Shown here: piece by piece, positions 56,088-64,000 of the stretch | Position numbering within the stretch: position 1 is the stretch's first letter | Layout: each line of letters opens with the position of its first letter | Source of the DNA: Tetracentron sinense | Taxonomy: Eukaryota > Streptophyta > Magnoliopsida > Trochodendrales > Trochodendraceae | Direction of reading: 5' to 3' | Assembly (NCBI GenBank): GCA_015143295.1 | Contig: CM026551.1 | Span: forward strand, 13,627,827 to 13,691,826 | DNA: 64,000 nt | Position numbers and translations under genes: made by a program | Notes under the pieces: generated by a model | Database searches by the model: none | Told to the model about the DNA's origin: nothing | Seen by the model: only the letters and a program-made list of their open reading frames with translations

Positions 56088-57300
56088 TTGACAGAAAGTC
56101 AACAATAAAGTATACAAAGGGAAAATATGATTTTCTAGTAGTTAGTGTCGCACTTGTGAGGATTGGCTACGTATCCCGTAATATTGGAATCACACCACCG
56201 TAGATAAAAAACAAAAAGGCAAGCAGAGATCATGAAGCTTAGTACAACATCTCAAGCGATGAATGGATGTGATGGGTTAATATATGAATAAGAGTGAGAA
56301 TATCGTTGCATGATGACTAACGCGATACCTTGAGATTGAACGAGAATGTTGTGTGCAAGCATCAAATCTGATATGACACATAAAAGCATTGATGAGAATG
56401 TTGTTGCATGAAGAATGACACGACACTCCAAAGGGAAGGGATTGATGAAAAGCGATCCCTACCCCCAACTAATATGACTCCCCAAAATCCATATGAGAAT
56501 GTTGTTACATGAAGTCTGACACAACATCTCAACATATGAGGATCCTACTGCATGAAGTCTGATGCAGTGCCTCTGGATATAAGAGAATGTAATTAAAAAC
56601 ATCTCAAATTCAAACAGACAATAATAAGATAGAAAGTCAACCATCAAGTATATAAAAGGAAAAAAAATGATTTTTAGTTGTTAGTATCGCACCCATGAGG
56701 ATTGGTTATATATCTCGTAAGATTGAAATCAAACCATCGTAGTTCAAAAACAAACAAGCAAGCAAAGATTAGCCTTACGCAACATCTCAAGCTATGAATT
56801 GATGTGATGGGTTAATATATAGATAAGATTGAGATTATCGTTGCTTGAAGAATGACGCGACACCTTCAGATTGAACGAGTATGTATGTTGTGTCAAAGCA
56901 TCATGTCTAATACGACACATAAAAGCATGGATGAGAATGTCGTTGCATGAAGGCTAACACGACACCCCAAAGGGAAGTAATCGATGAAAAGTGATCTCAC
57001 TCACACGACTCCCCATAATTAATATGAGAATGTTGTTGCATGAAGTCTAACGCAACATCTCGGCATATGAGAATACATCAACATGAAGTCTAATGTAGCA
57101 CCTCGGGATATAAGAGAATGTAATTAATAATATCTCAAATTCAAACAAGCAATTATGACAAAAAAGGTCAACAATCAAGTATACAAAAGGAAAATATGAT
57201 TCTCTTTTTGTTAGTGTTGCACCTGTGAGGATTGCCTATGTATCCCAAAAGATAGGAATAAACAGTCATAGTTCAATAGCATACAAGCAAGCAGATTTCG
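56088..57300. repeat. 540-bp tandem array, second block
   Basis: Landmarks at 56375 and 56914 (spacing 539). Starts at CAGAAAGTCAACAATAAAGT and ends at GCAGATTTCGTAATAAGGGA, joining R1. About two and a quarter units. Confidence 0.85.
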
Positions 57301-57318
57301 TAATAAGGGAGATGGTTT

Positions 57319-57555
57319 GTGGAGCACCAAGTGATAGAAAATATATTGTTCACAAAGATGGAATTTCTCATTTCTCCTAAAGTTATGGTATCACGAAACA
57401 AGAGATTATTTAAGTTCCATGTCAATGAATCACATACCCTCATTGGGTATGCCGTTCAAATCATTGATGGGAATCCCTCAGCAATTCATTGTGAGCTCAT
57501 ATACAGCATGAAGCCTGTTCTCCAGCTATCATGCATGCAGCTAATGGGCTACTAA
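57319..57555 (+). CDS. Unassigned open frame at the array/VPS13 join
   Basis: 78 codons with protein-like composition (FKFHVNESHTLIGYAVQIID and GNPSAIHCELIYSMKP). R2 has the related sequence at 51930-52070 but with stops and then the deletion. It is on the strand opposite to the VPS13 exons, so it may be chance or a piece of another gene. I do not recognise it. Confidence 0.2.
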   Translation: MEHQVIENILFTKMEFLISPKVMVSRNKRLFKFHVNESHTLIGYAVQIIDGNPSAIHCELIYSMKPVLQLSCMQLMGY

Positions 57556-57854
57556 AACCAATCTGCTCATGTTACATATTCCAGAGATTGGAGGTTGACA
57601 CCATGTACTGGTTGTTTCTATGGAAGTTGTATAGATAGGAACTCAAAGTTTACCTAGAGTAATAGATCGAATTAACCCAATTATAATTGTTGGGGCACAA
57701 TCACATCTTTCACTCACAATCACATCTTAAATCAAGTATTATGATAGTATAATCCTTTAAGACAGTAAAAATGGAACAGACAGCTTCTAGATTACTGATT
57801 GATCTCTACAAAGTTAAGGGATCTGAAAGACTAACAAAACAGTTACTATTCACC

Positions 57855-58891
57855 TTAAAGTCAACTTGATGGGGCCAAATCAAATACTTTGACATATATC
57901 TTCTTTTGCCTTCTTGCTAAAAGGAAAACTTGTTGCCAAGGAGCTCCAATCGGAACTATTGAAGGTAGTGCTGGACTGTTGCTGTGATCTTCTAGCAACA
58001 TGCAAACATTTAGGGGATAAGTTGGCATCAATTTTGTTCATATAGTTATAATTCTAAACAAGTAAAGCTTTCTTTTAAAAATCCCATACCATAGACAATG
58101 GGCAGTGCAGAATCTGGACATGATAAAGCTCCGCTCTATAACCTTGAAATCATAGTTTTAATAAAGTCAAAGAAGCTTACAATCATTTCTTCATCAAAAT
58201 CAAGACGCAGAGCTGCTAATTTACGAGCATTCAATATAATATATTACCATTAAGATTATTAACTAATACTTATGAAGATAAACACTTGATGTAGGAATGG
58301 ACACCTTATAATTATATTTTCAAAGGAAACCAATGAGATATCCTTATTCCTCCAGTTGTTGTAGCTATGCAGAATATAGATTCACTTGAGCTGTCAGAAG
58401 CAACGTGCATCATACTTGCATTCTTGATCTTCTAGATATTGTCCTTATTTTTCAAATGGCCTGTTGAATTGGTTCTGCATTCATGATCAAAGAACATGAT
58501 AATAGGATATGGTGTATTGCACAACTAATCATCAATTTGCAAAGACGGGATTTGGAAGTAAAATTTTTGTTGATACACACTTTGCAGCACATCAATCTTG
58601 GCATCCTATGCTCATGTAAAAAGTATATATGGGTTTGTTATATTGAACTAAACAGAATCTACCATATTGGATTTGATGACATGCGAAATGAAAAAAAAAA
58701 ATTTGTACACACCTGTGGGTAAGAATTAGTTAAGGAATGTCAGATAAATGACATGAACCAAAATTCTCTCCCTATAATTGAGAATTTACTCCTTTTTCTA
58801 GTTAAGTTCCTCTTTTTTCTCTGAAGCCAAGAAAACTTCTATCCTTCATAGCATTCAGAAGATGGTAAATTGAATCTACGATGTTGTGCAC
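57855..58891 (-). pseudogene. VPS13: VPS13-like upstream exon group (R1)
   Basis: Minus-strand exons in order: 58891-58713 (YHLL segment, 179 bp), about 58613-58305 (QQKFSF segment region, decayed), about 58226-58141 (KLAALRLDFDEEMIVS) and about 58040-57855. The last encodes PTYPLNVCMLLEDHSNSPAL, then VPIGAPWQQVFLLARRQKKI and YVKVFDLAP, a well-conserved VPS13 stretch that F1 has lost. One missing A after GCCCC shifts the frame before the donor AAG/GTGAAT. Stops in the second exon make it a pseudogene. Confidence 0.75.
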
Positions 58892-59584
58892 CTGAAAAAT
58901 AAGTATATAAAAAAAAAAAGTTTTTTTATTAGCAAACCGGTGCTGAACTATTTTATTTTGCTACACAAGACTAACCATAAGAAAGCACCTTAATTGCTCC
59001 TTCAGTATTGATAGAGAAAAATAATCTTCTTTCAGGCTTCTGAAAACAGAAATAAGTGTAAGTTGCAAAACCAAACATTATAAAAAAATGGTACTCATGG
59101 GGAACATCTAAATGAGGTCATTAACGGAGCAGTAATCTTCATCAAAGACGACATAGAGACAAACAAAACCCAAGTAAAAATCCATTGATGGGATTCTGAA
59201 TCTATTCTCTCTAATCAACAATAAGAGGAACATCTGATTGGACTGACTGAAAGGGGAAGTTTATTTGGGGGGGGCGCATTTAGAGAGGATGAGACATGCG
59301 TATCTTCAGATTAATCAGTAATATAAACAATAATCAGACTACTAATAAATCAAAATAGATTATTAATTAAAATCTATATATATTAACTTAAAGCAACATT
59401 ATTCACTAACTTATAACGAATCAAAAATCTAGATTAACAAACATAACATACTGTTTATCTAATTTAAAGACAAACACATTAATATTAATTTAACAAACAT
59501 TTAATTAACTAATTTATAGACCAACATCTAATCTAATACTAAGTAAAATACAAACGATAACAAAAGAAAAAAATAAAAGGGTAA

Positions 59585-59890
59585 TTCTTACCGTGAGTGA
59601 TGCCAGGAGCAAGGTGCAGCCATCCACAACAGCATAGACAAGAGAAAGGCAGCCGAGAGCAAGATAACATACATTTTATCTAATTTAAAGACAAACACAT
59701 TAATATTGATTTAACGAACATTTTAATTAACTAATTTATAGACCAACATCTAATCTAATACTAAGTAAAATATATATGATAACAAAAGAAATAAAATAAA
59801 CAGGTAATTCTTACCGTGAGTGATGCCAGAAACAAGGTGCAGCCATCCACAACAGCATAGATAAGAGAAAGGCAGCCGAGAGCAAGATAA
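59585..59890. repeat. Tandem duplication, period about 223 bp (R1)
   Basis: Reverse-complement equivalent of 37682-38130: GTGAGTGATGCCAG starts at about 59593 and 59816, and the copies end AGCAAGATAA at about 59666 and 59890. Confidence 0.85.
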
Positions 59891-61650
59891 AAAAAATTAT
59901 AAGTTTTAAGTTTGAAGTAAGACGCTAAAAATGAAATATAAAAGAAGAAAAAAAAGAAACAAGATAAACGCAAGAAGGTTAAATGGTTAAAAGCAATGAA
60001 AAGATTTTAACCCTCTTCTCATTTGTTTTGTTGGATTGTATCTATATTGATAATTCATTCGTCTCTTAAACTTCGACTGAAACTCCTAATTCTGATTCAC
60101 TTTTGTTGAAACTAAAAACATATAAAAGTAAATAAATTTCAAAAGCTATGTGTAAGTAGAGAATTCAAAATTCTGATTGACATTAAATATTCTTGAAAAG
60201 AATAATAAAAAATTCAAAAACAAACCCTTTCTCAAATGATAGCAAGAATATTTTTATATCCCCTTCTAAGAAGTTGATTAATCCCGCCTCGCAGTTTCCA
60301 GATAGATCCCATGGTGTAGTTTTAAAGTGCATGAGTACATATAAAATAGGGTCAAAGAAAATTAGCATTTTACATAGGCAATTTTGAAGAAAAAGATAGG
60401 AAGTAAAAATGTAATAATCAATATGAGTACAATCGACTTCACCAAGTGCCTGTAAGAAAATACTTCACAATGTAAATTTAATGAAATATAAGCACACACC
60501 CTACATATTAACCGTTCTTTTAAAACAACAAAGGAATGAATGAAAGCATATAAGCACAAGAAAGAAGAAGAAAAGGAATAACAAATAGGCCCAAAAAGTG
60601 AAAAAATGCAACACAAATGATGCTAACGATATGTATAGAAAAACTACCAACAAAGAATTACAGATGAACAAAATAGTTATTTAAAAAAACCGATCTAGAA
60701 AAAGAATTGCAAATAATGATCATAGGAATAAACTAATATAAGTTTTTTTTTTTTTTGAGATAATGCAACTTAAACTCAGAGTCAATCCATATACTAACTA
60801 AATAACATATTTTCTTTATTTTGGTAACATAGTTAGAAAATTTATATCAAGGTAAACATTTTTGGTACACATATATTGTGGACATGAGATTTAGCATCAT
60901 TCAAAATTCAGAAAACCTAATAAAAAAATAATGGAAAGTAACTAAAACAGAGCCGTCACTTATTCTAATTTTGAGGGAGAATAATAACCCTAATCTTTTA
61001 AATAATAAGATTGATAAAAATAGAAATTTGGGTGAGATATTTGATTGAGCTAAGGGAAGGTATTAGGCACACATAAACACCTACCAAATGAGGTCATCTA
61101 TTCTCTAAACTCACCCTACACCAATTTGCAAACAAAATTATAATTCTTAATTTGAGAAATGATATTAACAAACCATGACTTAAACATAAATATGCTAAAG
61201 AGATAATCAAATCAAGTTGTAAACAAGCATCAACTAAAAGATATAAAAATAAGCAAACAAGCAATTATCATGCATCACTTGAAACTAGAAACGTTTTAAA
61301 TTCAAATAATAAATCCTGTAAAAGAAAAAAAATTGGCTTTTTACCTTTTTGTGTGAAGGTTGCACCGCGGACTATTGCCTCATATCTCGTATGATTGGAA
61401 TCAAACTGTCGTACTTCAAAACCAAGCAAGCAAGGAGAGATCATGAATGTCGAGACGATATCTCAAGGTATGAATGGAATGTAAGGATAAGATTGAGAAT
61501 GTCCTGCTCCTCGCATTTTAATTTTTCGCATTAAATTTACTCAAAGAATCAATAAGTTGTGTGAAGCTTCGATGTAGAGAGGTTAAAGATTGTTAAAAAC
61601 TGTAAAGGGAACTTAAGTGAGGAGAACTACTGGATGGGAAGATGATGCAC

Positions 61651-62137
61651 CTCTAAGCATTCATTTAATACACCATTGCTGTGTGAAGCGATACCCTTCT
61701 GTTGTATCTCCATTTTTGCAACAGCCTGGTCGTCGAATGTAAATGCAACAATACTCTAAAAGTAGAAACCTCTCTTAATATCAACCGTTAGAATTCACCC
61801 AATGCCATTAGACATTTAAACAACCTTGTGTGCAGCTTTACTGAATTACCTTGAGCGGCAGCAACACTTATGGCATAGACTGTATTACTAAGAAGACTAG
61901 TGGTGGTCCCTGGTGCCATTCTTGTAATGAGTCCAGTAGGGTTTTGACAAAACAGAAGTTAATTTCAATATTGTGACATATGATTGTCTCATCATCCTGC
62001 TAGCAAGCTTTGATATTATGGATATTGTGCACCCGCAAAATACCCTTCGCAGTAACTAATAAGAAATCTTTGATGTCGATCCCAACATTCCTTGCAAATC
62101 CCATAGGATTACCTATAACACCAGCATAACCAAATTC
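61651..62137 (-). pseudogene. VPS13: VPS13-like C-terminal exons (R1)
   Basis: Minus-strand exons: 62137-62033 (GVIGNPMGFARNVGIDIKDF, 105 bp), about 61942-61853 (APGTTSLLSN region) and 61755-61651 (105 bp; VAFTFDDQAVAKMEIQQKG, GVLNECLE). The last keeps the CAG codon that is TAG in F1. As in F1 the acceptor of the middle exon is damaged (GTCAAAAC). The linking intron-like DNA matches F1. Confidence 0.85.
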
Positions 62138-62619
62138 CTGCAATTTAAGAATTGTAAGAGAGTATATAAAACAAGTATAATTAATGAGCTTGGCAATACG
62201 ATTTTTGAAATGGAAATTTAATGAATAGCTCCATAATAGCAGTATTAGCTTATTGGACCCATTCTCCTCACTCTCCCTTTTCTCACCCTCCTCTAACAAC
62301 CAACTAAAAGTCTAAAACCCATAATCCAAGGCAAAGCGTTAAAATGCTTTCAAGGGATACGTCTTCTCACGGTCTCTCTCTCACCTTGTTGTATCTAATT
62401 AAGTGAAAACCCCGCCAAGGCAAAGGTTGCAATGATTTGAACCATATTGTCACACTCATTTCTTATACGTTCTCTTTCACCTTCTTCTCCAACCACCAAT
62501 AATAGGACTTGTGTAATAATACACATAAACCCCGCCCAAGCCGCCACATATCCTCCCCCTTCCATGGCTCTAATGTAGTATAATATGCTAAATAGATAAT
62601 CAAATGAAGTTATAAACAA

Positions 62620-63181
62620 GCATCAAATAAGAAATATAAAAGTAAGCAAACAAGCAACTATCATGCATCAATTGGAATTAGAAACATCTCAAATTAAAAT
62701 AAGAAACCATGCTAAAGAAAGACAACAATCAAGCATGCAAAAGAAAAAAAAAAGACTTTTTAGTTGTGAGGGTCACACCTTCGAGGATTGCCTATGTATC
62801 TCGTAAGATTGGAATCAAGTTGTCATAGTTCAAAAGCAAGCAGGCAAGCAAAAATCATGATGGCTCACACGATATCTCAAGGTATGAATGCATATGATGG
62901 TATGGTGTGACCTCTCTTATGAGAGAGGTCGTGGGACCTAATCCCAATTGTCATGTCTTACAAGAGTGTCACTCCCCGCCACTCACAACTAGTCGATGAT
63001 TGATGCTAACAGTAGGTCAATTATAATTCCAGCAAAAAAAAAGGCAATTTCTGGGAGAGAGGAATAGTATGGAGTTAAAGAGGTTTAAATAAAAAGAGGA
63101 AAGAGAAAATATCAGATTTTAAATAGGACAGAAAGAAGCATTTTAGTTTCTAAAAGGAGAGAAATATGAAAGAGAGAGTAA
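62620..63181 (-). repeat. Inverted 3' part of block a (R1 end)
   Basis: Reverse complement of about 34985 down to 34400, including GAGTGTCACTCCCCGCCACT. It ends abruptly at GAGAGAGTAA, where R3 begins. Confidence 0.8.
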
Positions 63182-64000
63182 ATTAATCCCGCCTCGCAGT
63201 TTCTAGATAGATCCCATGGTGCAATTTTAAAGTACATGAGTACATATAAAACAGGTTCAAAGAATATTAGCATTTTACATAGGCAATTTTGAAGAAAGAG
63301 ATAGGAAGTAAAAATATAATGATCAATATGAGTACAATCGACTTCACCAAGTGCCTGTAAGAAAATACTTCACGATGTAAATTTAATTAAACATATAAGC
63401 ACACACCCTACATATTAACCCTTCTTTGGAAACAACAAAGGAATGAATGAAAGCATAAAAGCACAAGAAAGAAGGAGAAAAGGAATAACAAATAGGCCAC
63501 AAAAGTGAAAAAATGAAACACAAATGATGCTAACGAAATGTATAGAAAAACTACCAACAAAGAATTGCAGATGAACGAAATAGTTACTTAAAAAAACAGA
63601 TCCACAAAAAGAATTGCAAATAATGATCTTAGGAATAAACCAATATAAGTTTTTTTTTTCTTGAGATAATGCAACTTAAGCTCAGTGTCGATCCATATAA
63701 TAACTAAATAGCATATTTTTTATTTTGGTAACATAGTTGGAAAATTTATATCACGGTAAACATTTTTGGTACACATATATTGTGGACATGAGATTTAGCA
63801 TCATTCAAAATTCAGAAACACTAAAAAAAAATAATGCAAAGTAACTAAAACAGAGCCATCACTTATTCTAATTTTGAGGGAGAATAATACCCCAAATCTT
63901 TTAAATAATAAGATTGATAAAAATAGAAATTTGGGTGAGATATTTGATTGAGCTAAGGGAAGGTATTAGGCACACATAAACACCTACCAAATAAGGTCAT
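63182..64000 (-). repeat. Reverse copy R3, continues past the window
   Basis: Direct repeat of 60277-61100 in R1 (starting ATTAATCCCGCCTCGCAG) and reverse complement of about 37290-36470 in F1. The join to the preceding segment has ATTAA in common with the R1 source. Confidence 0.8.

Noticed and set aside
1-64000. tRNA, rRNA, riboswitch or bacterial operon features
   Set aside because: Scanned by eye; the only tRNA-like signal is the SINE head. No rRNA, riboswitch or operon structure was seen.

Overview
This window is AT-rich nuclear DNA from a flowering plant. Every recognisable coding piece is a plant transposon or a broken fragment of a plant gene, and I see no intact host gene, rRNA, tRNA, CRISPR array or bacterial feature. 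It is a nested, repeatedly duplicated transposon region. I found no sign of a new enzymatic or defence system; the interest lies in genome architecture.

Left part (1-3291): the 3' end of a Ty3/gypsy chromovirus (broken chromodomain plus 3' LTR), then about 2.8 kb of non-coding DNA with small tandem duplications.

Middle-left (3292-30648): three copies of one repeat unit. Copy A (3292-7204) and copy C (20596-30648) are nearly identical. C carries a young Ty1/copia element (22834-27499) with 299-bp LTRs that begin TA and end TA, flanked by GTGAT; A still has the empty site. Copy B (9186-18604), with the gypsy LTR before it (7205-9185), is the same sequence full of one-base insertions and deletions. 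It looks like unpolished long-read consensus, possibly a false duplication. The units also carry CACTA ends with subterminal repeats, a MITE, GA microsatellites and a mutator-like terminal repeat that recurs inverted at 30680-30990.

Centre (31000-32428): promoter, 5' leader and first coding exon of what looks like a plant PRRC2/BAT2-like gene, open for only 54 codons.

Right half (32429-64000): several rearranged copies of a block holding exons of a plant VPS13-like lipid-transfer protein. One copy is forward (F1, about 34985-39635) and three are reverse (R2, 51896-55232; R1, 57300-63181; R3, 63182 to the end). Inside each large copy the C-terminal exons precede the more N-terminal ones, so the gene fragment is permuted. 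All copies are pseudogenic. Between them lies a roughly 540-bp tandem array with internal ~35-bp sub-repeats. One array unit is split by an L1-type LINE (46256-48249) and by a 3.2-kb Helitron (48308-51510); subtracting both restores the period. A SINE and two foldback elements are also present.

No genes here form a working pathway. Products that could still be made are copia pol proteins and, if transcribed, long hairpin RNA from the inverted VPS13 copies or from the inverted repeat next to the PRRC2-like promoter.
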